A stretch of DNA of 64,000 bases, taken from Rhodococcus sp. H36-A4. GTDB lineage: Bacteria > Actinomycetota > Actinomycetes > Mycobacteriales > Mycobacteriaceae. This document shows, in pieces, positions 33,612-42,921 of this stretch (within the stretch, counting starts at the first letter, position 1; the number at the start of each line of letters is the position of its first letter). A program made the translations under genes and the position numbers. The notes beneath the pieces were generated by a model. That model was not told the DNA's origin. It worked only from the letters and a program-made list of their open reading frames with translations, and searched no databases. The stretch spans positions 1 through 64,000 of the forward strand of contig NZ_JAPVLQ010000006.1 in assembly GCF_027158005.1 (NCBI RefSeq), in the 5' to 3' direction.

Positions 33612-35387
33612 ATGCCAGGAACCGGCGGGCCAGTGAGCGCTGACATGACCGAAGCCGAATCAACAGACCAAAGAGCACCCACCGAAAGTTCGGCAGGTGG
33701 CGCGCCGCTGCGCGCATGGCAGAGGCGCGCCCTGACCCGATATCTGGTGGCCTCACCCAAGGACTTTCTCGCAGTCGCGACGCCGGGAGCAGGTAAGACC
33801 ACCTTTGCCTTGCGCGTCGCATCGGAGTTGTTGGCGCACCGAACCGTCGATCAGATCACCGTCGTCGCCCCTACCGAACACTTGAAACACCAGTGGGCGG
33901 AATCCGCTGCTCGCGTGGGAATTGCGCTCGACTCTCGCTTCTCCAACTCGACCGGTCAGACCTCGAGCGACTACCACGGCGTGGTCGTCACGTATGCCCA
34001 GATCGCTTCACACCCGTTCCGCCATCGGGTGCGCACCGAGGCTCGACGCACGCTCGTCATCCTCGACGAGATCCATCACGGTGGCGACGCCAAGAGTTGG
34101 GGCGAGGGCATCCGCGAGGCCTTCGGTGACGCAACGCGCAGACTGGCGTTGACCGGTACACCTTTCCGCAGCGACGACAGCCCGATTCCGTTCATCAATT
34201 ACGAACCGGACGACGAGGGGTTGATGCGTTCACGCGCCGACCACTCGTACGGCTATTCGGAGGCTTTGGCCGACGGTGTCGTACGGCCGGTTGTGTTCCT
34301 CGCGTATTCGGGTGAGGCGCGGTGGCGAGATAACGCCGGGGAAGAGTTCACCGCACGTCTGGGTGAGCCACTGAGTGCTGAGCAGACCGCACGGGCGTGG
34401 CGGACAGCGCTCGATCCGCAGGGCGACTGGATGCCAGCTGTGCTGTTGGCCGCACACACCAGACTCGGGCAACTGAGGGCTGGAGGCATGCCGGACGCAG
34501 GTGGACTCGTGATCGCGACCGACCAAACCGTTGCGCGTGCCTATGCCAAGCTGCTCGAAGTGATCACCGGGGAAGCGCCGTCGGTCGTTCTGTCCGACGA
34601 CCCGACGTCGTCGGCGCGGATCGCCGAGTTCGGGAAAAGCACCCAACAGTGGATGGTTGCGGTCCGAATGGTGTCGGAGGGCGTCGACGTTCCGCGATTG
34701 GCAGTGGGCGTGTATGCGACGAGCGCGTCGACGCCGCTCTATTTCGCTCAGGCCATCGGGCGCTTCGTTCGATCACGCCGCAAGGGGGAGACCGCGAGCG
34801 TTTTTCTGCCGTCGGTGCCGGTCCTGTTGGATCTGGCAAGTCAGCTCGAGGCGCAGCGCGACCACGTCTTGGGCAAGCCTCACCGCGAAAAGGACGGGTT
34901 CGACGACGAGTTGCTCGCCGATGCCAACAAGCAGAAAGACGAGCTAGGCGAGGAGGAGAAGGCGTACACCTCGCTCGGTGCAGACGCGGAGCTCGATCAG
35001 GTGATCTACGACGGATCATCTTTCGGGACTGCGACGTTCTCGGGAAGCGACGAGGAAGCCGACTACCTCGGCCTCCCTGGGTTGTTGGACGCCAAGCAGA
35101 TGCGCGATCTGCTTCGGCAACGCCAGCAGGAACAGATCGACAAGCCGACAGCACCCGGACTGTCCGTGCCAGCTCCGGTAGCTGTGTCGGAACGCGCGTC
35201 TTCGGCCGGCCAGCTGGCCGGGCTTCGTCGTGAACTCAACAGTCTGGTTGCGGTGTACCACCATCGCACCGGGAAGCCTCACGGGATCATTCACGGGGAC
35301 TTACGGCGCATCTGTGGCGGGCCACCGACTGCTATGGCCACCGCGGATCAGCTGAGCGAGCGGATCGTTCAACTGCGGAAGATGTAA
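33612..35387 (+). CDS. SF2 DEAD/DEAH-box helicase (restriction/UvrB-like core)
   Basis: The 591-residue protein has Walker A 'ATPGAGKTTFAL', DEAH-like 'LVILDEIHHGGD', motif III-like 'LALTGTPFRSDD', and helicase C motifs 'AVRMVSEGVDVPRLAVGVYAT' (split by motif) and 'FAQAIGRFVR'. The C-terminal 150 residues are charged and unique to the actinobacterial family. DNA or RNA translocation in repair is plausible but unassigned. ATG 33612 follows GAGGAA eight bases upstream; ATG 33645 is an alternative. It is a single gene closed by a strong terminator. Confidence 0.85.
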   Translation: MPGTGGPVSADMTEAESTDQRAPTESSAGGAPLRAWQRRALTRYLVASPKDFLAVATPGAGKTTFALRVASELLAHRTVDQITVVAPTEHLKHQWAESAARVGIALDSRFSNSTGQTSSDYHGVVVTYAQIASHPFRHRVRTEARRTLVILDEIHHGGDAKSWGEGIREAFGDATRRLALTGTPFRSDDSPIPFINYEPDDEGLMRSRADHSYGYSEALADGVVRPVVFLAYSGEARWRDNAGEEFTARLGEPLSAEQTARAWRTALDPQGDWMPAVLLAAHTRLGQLRAGGMPDAGGLVIATDQTVARAYAKLLEVITGEAPSVVLSDDPTSSARIAEFGKSTQQWMVAVRMVSEGVDVPRLAVGVYATSASTPLYFAQAIGRFVRSRRKGETASVFLPSVPVLLDLASQLEAQRDHVLGKPHREKDGFDDELLADANKQKDELGEEEKAYTSLGADAELDQVIYDGSSFGTATFSGSDEEADYLGLPGLLDAKQMRDLLRQRQQEQIDKPTAPGLSVPAPVAVSERASSAGQLAGLRRELNSLVAVYHHRTGKPHGIIHGDLRRICGGPPTAMATADQLSERIVQLRKM

Positions 35388-35417
35388 CGCGGAGACGTTG
35401 GATCCCATACGCAATGC

Positions 35418-35455
35418 AGAACGGGTGGCCACGATTTCTCGTGGCCACCCGTTCT
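35418..35455. terminator. Intrinsic terminator after the helicase gene
   Basis: A perfect 17-base stem, AGAACGGGTGGCCACGA (35418-35434) with TCGTGGCCACCCGTTCT (35439-35455) and a TTTC loop, lies between the helicase stop and the convergent small zinc protein gene. Confidence 0.9.
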
Positions 35456-35517
35456 GGTGTCGAATGACTGTCGATTCGTCTCGTCGGCGCTTGCGCCTTC
35501 CGATACGAGCGAGCCGG

Positions 35518-35712
35518 TTACACTGCAGAGTCCGATTCGGTCATCACTGTTGCGTTCACTTCACGTAGACGGTCCTCGTGCTCCTTGGCATGATGGCCAC
35601 AGAACAGGAGTTCTCCACCGGTCGAGAGCACAACACGTGCACGAGCCCCAGCGCCGCACCGGTCGCACCGGTCGGTCGCTGTCAATTGTGGGCTGGTCAA
35701 TGTTCCGGGCAT
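35518..35712 (-). CDS. Small zinc-ribbon protein
   Basis: From ATG 35712 (GGAGG four bases upstream) the 64-residue protein has CDRC-G and FCGHH pairs ('DRCDRCGAGARARV', 'LLFCGHHAKEHE'), a CXXC...CxxH zinc ribbon. It ends with a short acidic tail. Function is unknown. Such proteins are common near sigA in actinobacteria and may bind RNA polymerase or nucleic acid, but that is a guess. The frame extending to 35814 lacks support. Confidence 0.75.
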   Translation of the reverse strand: MPGTLTSPQLTATDRCDRCGAGARARVVLSTGGELLFCGHHAKEHEDRLREVNATVMTESDSAV

Positions 35713-36023
35713 GACTCCTCCGTACTGGCTTTCGGTATCAAGCGATCGCCTGGGGCCGGTCCGCCGCGTCGGTATGGCGCGGTCCGTACACTCTCTCAGA
35801 CGTTTGGCAGTCACGCGTTGTTCCCGTAGGTGTTTCTTTGTGTTGTCACTAACAGAAATCGAGCGGAAAGTCCCTGGCAGTTGGGCTTTGCCTAAAATTG
35901 CGTTCGCTTACAGCTGATTCCTTTTGGTCGACGATCGGCGTTTCGCGCGCGACATCGGGGACGAGCGATGTGGACGGATTGTCCACGAGTCGATTCGTCG
36001 TACCTGTCTCGTACGATTACGAC

Positions 36024-36383
36024 GTGACCGACACCTCGCCCGTTCTGCTTCACATGTGCAGTATCGAAGAATGGCTGTCCGTGCGCGCTTCGAGCGAAGT
36101 CCGGCCGCCCGGTTTCGACGATATCGGGTTCGTGCACCTGTCCACAGCGGATCACGTCCATCTACCTGCCAACAGACTGTTCGCGGGACGAACCGATATG
36201 GTCCTGCTTCTCGTGGACCCTGACCGTCTCGGATCACCAGTGCGCTGGGAGCCCGGTGTGCCGGGAGATCCGGAAGCGATTCACTTTCCGCATCTCTACG
36301 GGCCACTTCCCACGTCCGCGATCACCGGCGTCATCGACTATGACCCGAACGAGGATGGGAAATTCGGGCCTCCGAAGCTGTGA
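36024..36383 (+). CDS. DUF952 protein
   Basis: From GTG 36024 the product is 119 residues with the DUF952 pattern 'LLHMCSIEEWLSV', 'GFVHLSTADHVHLPANRLF' and 'LLLVDPDRLGSPVRWEPG'. Two histidines ('HLS', 'HFPHLYGPL') are conserved, suggesting an ADP-ribosyltransferase-like fold as described for the family; the activity is unknown. The 210 bases upstream (35,815-36,023) contain a coding-like extension of the frame but no ribosome site. Confidence 0.7.
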   Translation: MTDTSPVLLHMCSIEEWLSVRASSEVRPPGFDDIGFVHLSTADHVHLPANRLFAGRTDMVLLLVDPDRLGSPVRWEPGVPGDPEAIHFPHLYGPLPTSAITGVIDYDPNEDGKFGPPKL

Positions 36384-36475
36384 TCGTCCTCTTCTTGTGC
36401 TTGTCGAACCGATAGTGCCGGCCGAACTGGCTATTGCTTACCGAACCGATGCCGCCCGACAGTTCGCCGACAGAT

Positions 36476-36520
36476 GCGCGAAAGCCGCCGCCCACTGTGT
36501 GGACGACGGCTTTCTGCGCT
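36476..36520. terminator. Two-way hairpin between the DUF952 gene and sigA
   Basis: The core stem AAAGCCG (36481-36487) with CGGCTTT (36507-36513) is extended by CG/CG across one mismatch and by outer GCGC arms. On the minus strand, TTTC follows it, suiting a sigA terminator. Confidence 0.65.
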
Positions 36521-36533
36521 GACGGAAGAAATG

Positions 36534-37910
36534 TCAGTCCAGGTAGTCCCGAAGTACCTGCGAACGGGATGGGTGCCGAAGCTTGGACATCGTCTTCGAC
36601 TCGATCTGTCGAATACGCTCACGGGTCACGCCGTAGACCTGACCGATCTCGTCCAGCGTGCGAGGCTGTCCGTCGGTCAGACCGAAGCGGAGACGAACGA
36701 CACCTGCTTCTCGTTCGGACAGCGTCTCGAGTACCGACTGGAGTTGGTCCTGAAGCAGCGTGAACGACACGGCGTCCACCGCCACGACAGCCTCGGAGTC
36801 TTCGATGAAATCGCCGAGCTGGCTGTCGCCCTCGTCGCCGATCGTCTGGTCGAGCGAAATCGGCTCACGAGCGTACTGCTGGATCTCGAGGACCTTTTCA
36901 GGCGTGATGTCCATTTCCTTGGCGAGCTCTTCGGGGGTGGGCTCACGGCCCAAGTCCTGAAGCAGCTCGCGCTGGATACGGCCGAGCTTGTTGATGACCT
37001 CGACCATGTGTACCGGGATGCGGATCGTACGTGCCTGATCGGCCATGGCCCTGGTGATGGCCTGACGGATCCACCACGTGGCGTACGTGGAGAACTTGTA
37101 CCCCTTGGTGTAGTCGAACTTCTCGACGGCACGAATCAGGCCCAGGTTTCCTTCCTGGATCAGGTCCAGGAAGGCCATCCCGCGGCCGGTGTATCGCTTG
37201 GCCAGTGATACGACAAGTCGAAGGTTGGCCTCGAGAAGATGATTCTTTGCGCGGTTACCGTCGCGGCAGATCCAGGTGTAGTCGCGTCGTGCGGCCACGG
37301 GGAGCTTCTCGCCTTTTTCGGCGAACTCGCGCATCTTTTCGGTCGCGAAAAGGCCTGCTTCGATTCGCTTCGCGAGCTCGACCTCTTCTTCGGCGTTGAG
37401 AAGTGCAACTTTGCCGATCTGCTTCAGGTACGCGCGCACCGAGTCGGCCGAAGCGGTGAGCTCGGCATCCTTACGGGCTTGACGAAGCGCCTCCGACTCC
37501 TCTTCGTCCCAGACGAAGTCTCCGGACGCTTTGTCCTCTGCAGTGGGCTCTGTAGTCGACTCTTCTTCGGTGTCTGCGCCCACGGCAACAACCTCGACGA
37601 CGTCGTTGGCTGCCGCGGCAATGTCTCCCTCGGAAATGTCGATCTCATCGATGCCGGGGGCATCAGCGTCGGAGGTCGCGTCTTCGGCGGACTTCTTCGC
37701 AGGTGCTTTCTTCGCAGGAGCTTTCTTGGCTGCTGCGCGTTTGGCGGGAGCTTTTTTGGCGGCGGCTTTCTTGGCCGGTGCTGACGCGACCTTTGCCGCT
37801 GGTGCAGCCCCGACCTCCAGGGTCGTGCCGGTCGGTGCTTCCGCAGCAGGTGCAGTGGACGCAGACTCCGATGCTGAATCTACGGTCTGACGAATATCGG
37901 TGGCTGCCAC
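36534..37910 (-). CDS. sigA: Principal sigma factor SigA (RpoD)
   Basis: SigA is the essential housekeeping sigma factor. The 458-residue protein has an Ala/Lys-rich basic N-terminal extension (residues 36-75 with repeated PAKKA and AAKKAP), an acidic stretch (80-135), region 1.2, then full regions 2-4: '[20 protein letters not shown]', '[15 protein letters not shown]', '[19 protein letters not shown]' and terminal DYLD. The GTG start at 37910 (AAAGGG upstream) is typical. It lies next to ppgK as in M. tuberculosis. Compared with SigB here, it differs mainly by the long N-terminus. Confidence 0.97.
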   Translation of the reverse strand: MAATDIRQTVDSASESASTAPAAEAPTGTTLEVGAAPAAKVASAPAKKAAAKKAPAKRAAAKKAPAKKAPAKKSAEDATSDADAPGIDEIDISEGDIAAAANDVVEVVAVGADTEEESTTEPTAEDKASGDFVWDEEESEALRQARKDAELTASADSVRAYLKQIGKVALLNAEEEVELAKRIEAGLFATEKMREFAEKGEKLPVAARRDYTWICRDGNRAKNHLLEANLRLVVSLAKRYTGRGMAFLDLIQEGNLGLIRAVEKFDYTKGYKFSTYATWWIRQAITRAMADQARTIRIPVHMVEVINKLGRIQRELLQDLGREPTPEELAKEMDITPEKVLEIQQYAREPISLDQTIGDEGDSQLGDFIEDSEAVVAVDAVSFTLLQDQLQSVLETLSEREAGVVRLRFGLTDGQPRTLDEIGQVYGVTRERIRQIESKTMSKLRHPSRSQVLRDYLD

Positions 37911-38033
37911 GTACGCCCTTTCGTGACGGTGTCGTGCGGCGTCACGCCAGAGTGGTTTCCGGCGGAGAGGTCTTGTCGAATGTGCCGGCGTGCAGACCGG
38001 CTTCCCCCATTGTAACGACCCCCAGGAACTTTG

Positions 38034-38837
38034 TTACCGGTCGATGGCTGTATCGGGCGCTGTGTCGGCTGCTAGAGCGGCACCGACGATGCCTGCGGTG
38101 TTCAACAAAGTGGCTGCCACCACGGGTGTTCTGTTGGTCAGGTGCGGAATCCACTTCTCGCTCTTGCGACTTATTCCCCCGCCGGCAATGAAAAGATCGG
38201 GCCATAGCAGTGCTTCGAACGTCTCGAGGACCTTCGATACTTCCTTGGCCCATGACTTGTAGGACAAATCCTTGGACTCCTTGACCGACGAGGCTGCACG
38301 ATGCTCCGCTTCCTTGCCGTCGACCTCCAGATGTCCGAACTCGGTATTGGGAAGCAATACACCGTTGTGGAGGACAGCGGATCCGATTCCGGTGCCAAAG
38401 GTGAGGAGTACGACGACACCGGTCTTGTCCTTGCCTCCACCGAAGCGGTCTTCCGCAACACCTGCAGCGTCGGCATCGTTGAGGACCGTGATGTTGTCGT
38501 TGCCGATCGCCTTGGCGAACAGGGCCCTTGCATCGGTGTCGATCCATGACTTGTCGATATTTGCTGCCGAGCGCGCAACCCCACCGGTGACGACGGCGGG
38601 GAGAGTCACGCCGATCGACCCGGTCCAACCGAAGTGCTGCACGATCTGCGCTACGACGCCCGCAACGGCATCCGGGGTGGCGGGTTGTGGAGTCTCGATC
38701 TTGTACCGGTCACCGACCAACTCTCCGGTGACCAGGTCCACGATCCCACCCTTGATTCCACTGCCACCGACGTCGACACCGAATCCGTGCCGATGTGCAC
38801 TGTCGGTTGTGATCGATACCGAACCTGCCTGTGTCAT
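38034..38837 (-). CDS. ppgK: Polyphosphate glucokinase
   Basis: PpgK phosphorylates glucose using polyphosphate (preferred) or ATP. The 267-residue ROK-type kinase has the phosphate loop '[15 protein letters not shown]', the catalytic Asp in 'LNDADAAG', and '[11 protein letters not shown]' and 'FIAGGGIS'. ATG 38837 follows AGGAG ten bases upstream; the longer frame to 38984 overlaps the divergent suhB promoter region. Gene order sigA-ppgK-suhB is conserved in mycobacteria. It is presumably cytoplasmic and feeds glycolysis. Confidence 0.94.
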   Translation of the reverse strand: MTQAGSVSITTDSAHRHGFGVDVGGSGIKGGIVDLVTGELVGDRYKIETPQPATPDAVAGVVAQIVQHFGWTGSIGVTLPAVVTGGVARSAANIDKSWIDTDARALFAKAIGNDNITVLNDADAAGVAEDRFGGGKDKTGVVVLLTFGTGIGSAVLHNGVLLPNTEFGHLEVDGKEAEHRAASSVKESKDLSYKSWAKEVSKVLETFEALLWPDLFIAGGGISRKSEKWIPHLTNRTPVVAATLLNTAGIVGAALAADTAPDTAIDR

Positions 38838-39038
38838 GTGCCGCGTACTCCTGTTGTCGAGGATCGTGCAATGAAATTCGTGCACTGGAATCTGCGTACT
38901 CGAAGACTGATGTACTACCGAGAATAGATCCTCGATGTCCAATCCGGTGGGCGATGTGTCGATGACTCGACAATTGGACCGCAATCGCGAATCTCATCGA
39001 GAGTGGTGTTGCCCTGTGCGGTGTGATGCGATGGTCGG

Positions 39039-39956
39039 GTGTCGAACCCACGTGTATCGCAGGACTTGTCGTCATCGAAGCCGGGCTCAACTCTCACAAA
39101 GGAGTTGATGGAGGTTGCCCGCGAGATTGCCGTTGCTGCAGCTGTCCATGTGCGTACGAGGAGGCCCGAAGTGTTCGGTCCCGGTGCTCCGGCGGTGGCC
39201 GTGGGGGCGGGCGACGAATCGGTGCAGACCAAGAGCACTCCTACGGATCCGGTCACAGTCGTAGACACCGAAACCGAGGAATTGCTTCGGGTATTGCTGG
39301 CAGAGAGTCGACCCGGTGACCCGATCCTGGGCGAAGAGGGCGGGGGAGCCACCGATTCGGTGGATGGAGTCCGTTGGGTATTCGACCCGATCGACGGAAC
39401 AGTGAACTTTCTGTATGGCATACCCGCCTATGCGATTTCGGTAGCTGCGCAGGTCGACGGTGTCAGTCTTGTCGGAGTCGTGGTCGATGTTGCACGGGAA
39501 CAGGTGTATGCCGCGGTGCGCGGGCATGGCGCGACGGTGACCGAATCAGACGGATCCACAACAGAACTGGTGTGCAATCCGGTTGTCGAGGTGTCTCTTG
39601 CCCTTGTAGCCACCGGCTTCGGATATGGATCGGCTCGACGAACCGTCCAAGGCCGCATCATCGGCGAATTGCTTCCGCTGGTTCGCGATATCAGGCGGAT
39701 CGGATCTGCAGCGTTGGACTTGTGCATGGTGGCGTCCGGCTCGGTGGATGCCCATTTCGAACACGGGCTGAGCCCGTGGGATTGGGCAGCGGGTTCGCTC
39801 ATCGCCGAGGAGGCAGGTGCGACGGTGCTCGTGCCCCATCCCAACTCCACGAGCTCGGGTGGGGCGGTCACCGTCGCGGTCGCACCCGGTATCGCAGCTG
39901 AGTTCACCGAAACCTTGCGGAAACTGGGTGCGCTGGATCCGATTCCGACCGATTGA
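39039..39956 (+). CDS. suhB: Inositol-1-monophosphatase family protein SuhB
   Basis: SuhB-type phosphatases release inositol from inositol-1-phosphate, needed here for phosphatidylinositol and mycothiol. Of about 305 residues from GTG 39039, the metal site is seen as 'GEEGGG' (Glu), 'DPIDGTVNF' (two Asp) and 'WDWAAGSLIAEEAG' (Asp). The true start is uncertain: GTG 39039 is consistent with the family's N-terminal length, but an ATG at 39108, with AAGGAG only three bases upstream, is possible. Divergent from ppgK. Confidence 0.88.
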   Translation: MSNPRVSQDLSSSKPGSTLTKELMEVAREIAVAAAVHVRTRRPEVFGPGAPAVAVGAGDESVQTKSTPTDPVTVVDTETEELLRVLLAESRPGDPILGEEGGGATDSVDGVRWVFDPIDGTVNFLYGIPAYAISVAAQVDGVSLVGVVVDVAREQVYAAVRGHGATVTESDGSTTELVCNPVVEVSLALVATGFGYGSARRTVQGRIIGELLPLVRDIRRIGSAALDLCMVASGSVDAHFEHGLSPWDWAAGSLIAEEAGATVLVPHPNSTSSGGAVTVAVAPGIAAEFTETLRKLGALDPIPTD

Positions 39957-39980
39957 ACGAGTTTTACGGCCGGTGCTCGG

Positions 39981-40661
39981 TCAGCAGGGAGCTTTCCGCG
40001 CGGCCGAGAGCAGGTCGATGTCGAGTGGGGCAGGCGCGGCGCCGGGCGTCACTCCTGCCAGCGACTGCAAGACCGACTCTGCGTCCGGGTTCGGCTGTAA
40101 ATCCTTGAAATAGGTTCCCAGGGCCAAGTCGACGGTGTCATCGGGGCGTCCGTCCTGGATCAGTTCGGCGCAAGGGGCCGCCAGCCACATGGTGCTCGCA
40201 GCGGCCGTCCCGGCCGCGCCGAACCGAATCTGACCTTGGCACTGCATGTTCTGATCCAAGTAGACGGGATCGTTACCGACCTGGACGTCCGGTGCGCTCG
40301 CAAATCCGTAGTCGCTGAGCTCGGCGGCTACCGTCGCTGCCTGTCCGCGTTCTCCGTTCGCGTTGAACACCCGAACCTTCGTGTTCGCGACCGGCGCCGG
40401 TTCCACCTCCAACAGGGTCGACGGGTCGACGCGTTCGCCGAGCGGTGCGGGCACGGTGCCATCGCTCGCAGGTGCTGTCGAGGGTGCATTGCATGCGACG
40501 GTCGTCGTTGCAGCCTCGCCTGCCGTGAACACTCGAATCCAGGTGACGACACCGAGGAGCGCCAGCACGAGCAGCACGATCAGAATGGGAAACGCTCGCC
40601 GACGTCGAAACGGACGGCCTTGGTCGTCGGCCGGTCGGCCCTCGGTGATCAGAGAAACCAC
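39981..40661 (-). CDS. cei: Envelope integrity protein Cei (LytR C-terminal domain)
   Basis: The 226-residue protein has one membrane helix (residues 24-43, 'FPILIVLLVLALLGVVTWI') and an extracytoplasmic LytR_C domain ('VRVFNANGERGQAATVAAELSDYGF'; shown in part). Three cysteines (ACNA, MQCQG, APCAE) plus the terminal C probably make disulfides. It matches Cei/Rv2700, linked to virulence and envelope integrity in M. tuberculosis. It is convergent with suhB with a 24-base gap. The start is GTG 40661. Confidence 0.83.
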   Translation of the reverse strand: MVSLITEGRPADDQGRPFRRRRAFPILIVLLVLALLGVVTWIRVFTAGEAATTTVACNAPSTAPASDGTVPAPLGERVDPSTLLEVEPAPVANTKVRVFNANGERGQAATVAAELSDYGFASAPDVQVGNDPVYLDQNMQCQGQIRFGAAGTAAASTMWLAAPCAELIQDGRPDDTVDLALGTYFKDLQPNPDAESVLQSLAGVTPGAAPAPLDIDLLSAARKAPC

Positions 40662-41301
40662 GGTGTGGAAAGCCTTTCCGTCGGCAGAATCGAAGCTGCG
40701 CCGAGTCGAGCGAGTGTCGGCGCACGCTCACTGTAGTTGGCGGGAAAGACGAAGGGCACTGCCACGGTCCGAAGGTGCACACTGCCGCTGTGTTCGAGCT
40801 GTTCTGGTAGCCGTCGGTAGTGGTTCGTACTCCTCTCGGAATGTACTGGCTCCCGAGGTTGTTCTTGCGGATTGGACACGTGAAAATGGGTAGGACGGCG
40901 ATTCGGCCTAGCTATTCTCTCGCCGCTCGGCTATTGTCTGGCGGCCCCGGTGGTTTCAGAACGAAGCCGATTCGGTGGACCACAAGAGCGATTGGTGAGG
41001 TATCGATCAGGTTTCGATTACAGCTATTCGGGCATCAACCGATGTAGTTTCGGACGCCTCGACTCGGGCACCTCGCGGAGTAGTTACTCTCGCGAAGCAG
41101 ATGCTTCGCGGGCAGTCGCTCAGTGACAAGTGAAGTTGCAGGAAGAAAGCTCGAACGGCAGCACGGCTCAGTAGTGCGGACCGAAAAGAAACAGGACGGT
41201 GGGAGCAACGTAAGCGCCCTCATCACAGCTGGCGATCACGCTAGGACGTCGCCCGCAGCAACCACCGGAAACATGCAAGAGAACGAGGGGTTAGAGGAAC
41301 A
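40662..41301. promoter_or_regulatory. Long intergenic leader upstream of the DUF4193 gene, with hairpin
   Basis: These 640 bases separate cei (-) from the DUF4193 gene (+) and hold no frame that looks coding. A perfect hairpin CGCGAAGC-AGAT-GCTTCGCG lies at 41091-41110. The segment from about 40,850 to 41,300 could be an unusually long 5' leader or contain a small RNA. I cannot place promoters with confidence. Confidence 0.4.
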
Positions 41302-41604
41302 ATGGCAACCGACTACGACGCACCGAGAAGAACAGAATCCGACGATGTTTCCGAGGATTCGCTCGAGGAGCTGAAGGCACGCCGCAACGAGGCGCAGTCC
41401 GCTGTGGTCGATGTGGACGAATCAGACACAGCAGAGTCTTTCGAACTTCCGGGCGCAGACTTGTCCGGGGAAGAACTATCGGTTCGCGTGGTGCCGAAGC
41501 AGGCCGACGAGTTCACTTGTTCGAGCTGCTTCCTCGTCCATCACCGGAGCCGATTGGCTAGTGACGCGGGTGGCGTTCTGATGTGTAGAGACTGCGCTGC
41601 GTAA
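41302..41604 (+). CDS. DUF4193 zinc-finger protein (Rv2699c-like)
   Basis: The 100-residue protein has an acidic N-terminal two-thirds and a C-terminal zinc finger (CSSC at 'FTCSSCFLVHHRSRL', CRDC at 'VLMCRDCAA'). DUF4193 is nearly universal in actinobacteria; family members have been discussed as RNA-polymerase or ribosome associates, but I have no firm assignment. AGAGGA lies four bases before the ATG at 41302. The long leader upstream suggests regulation at RNA level. Confidence 0.85.
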   Translation: MATDYDAPRRTESDDVSEDSLEELKARRNEAQSAVVDVDESDTAESFELPGADLSGEELSVRVVPKQADEFTCSSCFLVHHRSRLASDAGGVLMCRDCAA

Positions 41605-41707
41605 CCGAGGACGAGAACGCGATCGACGCGCAGAACAACTGACGCACCGGCAGCTCGGGTCGATGTAGCTCGCCGAGCCAACTGGCCTCGCGCGCGCACG
41701 ATCGAGT

Positions 41708-41754
41708 GGCTCAGCCAAGACCGTTACGAGTGGTCTTCGGGGGTGGGCTGAGCC
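41708..41754. terminator. Nested hairpin over the 3' end of the DUF3093 gene
   Basis: Outer stem GGCTCAGCC (41708-41716) with GGCTGAGCC (41746-41754); inner stem AAGACC (41717-41722) with GGTCTT (41732-41737). The DUF3093 stop codon (41724-41726) lies inside the loop region, so the coding end and the two-way terminator overlap. Confidence 0.7.
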
Positions 41755-42257
41755 AAGGCGGCCAACAGGTCGTCCGGACGCCGAGTGCTGACCAGCCAGT
41801 AGGGGGTGGGGTCATCGGGATCGTCGAGAACAATCAACACCATTTGTTTGACCCAGGTGCGGTGCTGAACGAAGGCAAGGGGATCCAGCTGCCTTCCCAG
41901 CGCCGCACTTTTTGCTGTCGCCGGTATCGCAGCGCACTTGTCGATCACATCAAGGGGTAAGTGTGCGCGCCCGACACGGAGCTCTCCAGCTCCGTCGTTG
42001 TCACGAACTACCTCGACGGTCATTCTGCTCGACCAGTACAAAGCCCAGATGGGGAACGGAAGCAGAATCACATAGGGAAGCCACGCCCGTACTCCAGGCG
42101 CGCCCATGTGTACCTCGGCTGCGAGCAATGCACCGACAGCCAACGCTGCCGGCCACCACCACAGTGGAACCCACAGCTTTTCGGTATAGACGACGGTGCC
42201 CTTCGCGGATTCCGGGACGGCTGCGGGTTCGAGATCGTGATGTTGTTCCTGTGGCAC
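41724..42257 (-). CDS. DUF3093 membrane protein (Rv2698-like)
   Basis: From GTG 42257 the protein has 177 residues: two close membrane helices ('[20 protein letters not shown]', '[17 protein letters not shown]') and a cytoplasmic beta-rich domain ending in '[16 protein letters not shown]'. Function is unknown; DUF3093 is conserved in this gene block next to dut. The frame upstream of 42257 overlaps the divergent dut gene and is not used. Confidence 0.82.
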   Translation of the reverse strand: MPQEQHHDLEPAAVPESAKGTVVYTEKLWVPLWWWPAALAVGALLAAEVHMGAPGVRAWLPYVILLPFPIWALYWSSRMTVEVVRDNDGAGELRVGRAHLPLDVIDKCAAIPATAKSAALGRQLDPLAFVQHRTWVKQMVLIVLDDPDDPTPYWLVSTRRPDDLLAALAQPTPEDHS

Positions 42258-42351
42258 TCGTCCAGGATACGTGTATCCCTGTCGAACACGGATAGCCGCA
42301 CGTCGAGGGAAGAAAAGGACCGAGCGTCGTGGCAGCGTAGTCTCGGTGCAC

Positions 42352-42870
42352 GTGAGCGACGATCCCAACAGTGCCTCAGCCGACATCGGCGAAGTCGATC
42401 CATCGACTGTCGCGTTGAAACGACTCGACCCGGACCTCCCGGTCCCGAAGCGAGCCCACGACGGTGACGCTGGGGTAGATCTGTACATCACGGCCGATGT
42501 GTCCCTCGCGCCCGGTCAACGCCTGGTAGTAGGAACCGGAATTGCCGTTGCTCTTCCATTCGGAATGGTGGGCTTGGTTCATCCGCGCTCGGGTTTGGCG
42601 GCGAAATCCGGACTCTCGATCGTGAATGCACCGGGAACTATCGACGCCGGATACCGAGGCGAGATCAAAGTATGTCTGATCAACCTCGACCCCAGCGAGA
42701 GCATCGAACTGGTCCGTGGGGACCGAATAGCTCAGCTCCTCGTGCAGAAGGTCGAATTGGTGTCCTTCGTCGAGGTCGAGATTCTGGACGACACGGTACG
42801 AGGCACTGGCGGTTACGGGTCGAGTGGTGGACACGCGGGCCTCCGCGACGCCCCCAATCGGCAGTCTTGA
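42352..42870 (+). CDS. dut: dUTP diphosphatase
   Basis: Dut hydrolyses dUTP to dUMP, keeping uracil out of DNA and feeding thymidylate synthesis. The roughly 172-residue subunit shows all five motifs: 'DAGVDLY', '[10 protein letters not shown]', '[11 protein letters not shown]', '[11 protein letters not shown]' and '[10 protein letters not shown]', the last being the arm that closes over the partner's active site. The start is GTG 42352. The N-terminal 30 residues are longer than in E. coli but usual for actinobacteria. It is followed by DUF3710 on the same strand, likely one operon. Confidence 0.95.
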   Translation: MSDDPNSASADIGEVDPSTVALKRLDPDLPVPKRAHDGDAGVDLYITADVSLAPGQRLVVGTGIAVALPFGMVGLVHPRSGLAAKSGLSIVNAPGTIDAGYRGEIKVCLINLDPSESIELVRGDRIAQLLVQKVELVSFVEVEILDDTVRGTGGYGSSGGHAGLRDAPNRQS

Positions 42871-42921
42871 AACCCTGACTCGCAGAGAACGCACTGATTT
42901 CGCAGAGAAAGAGAACTGATC

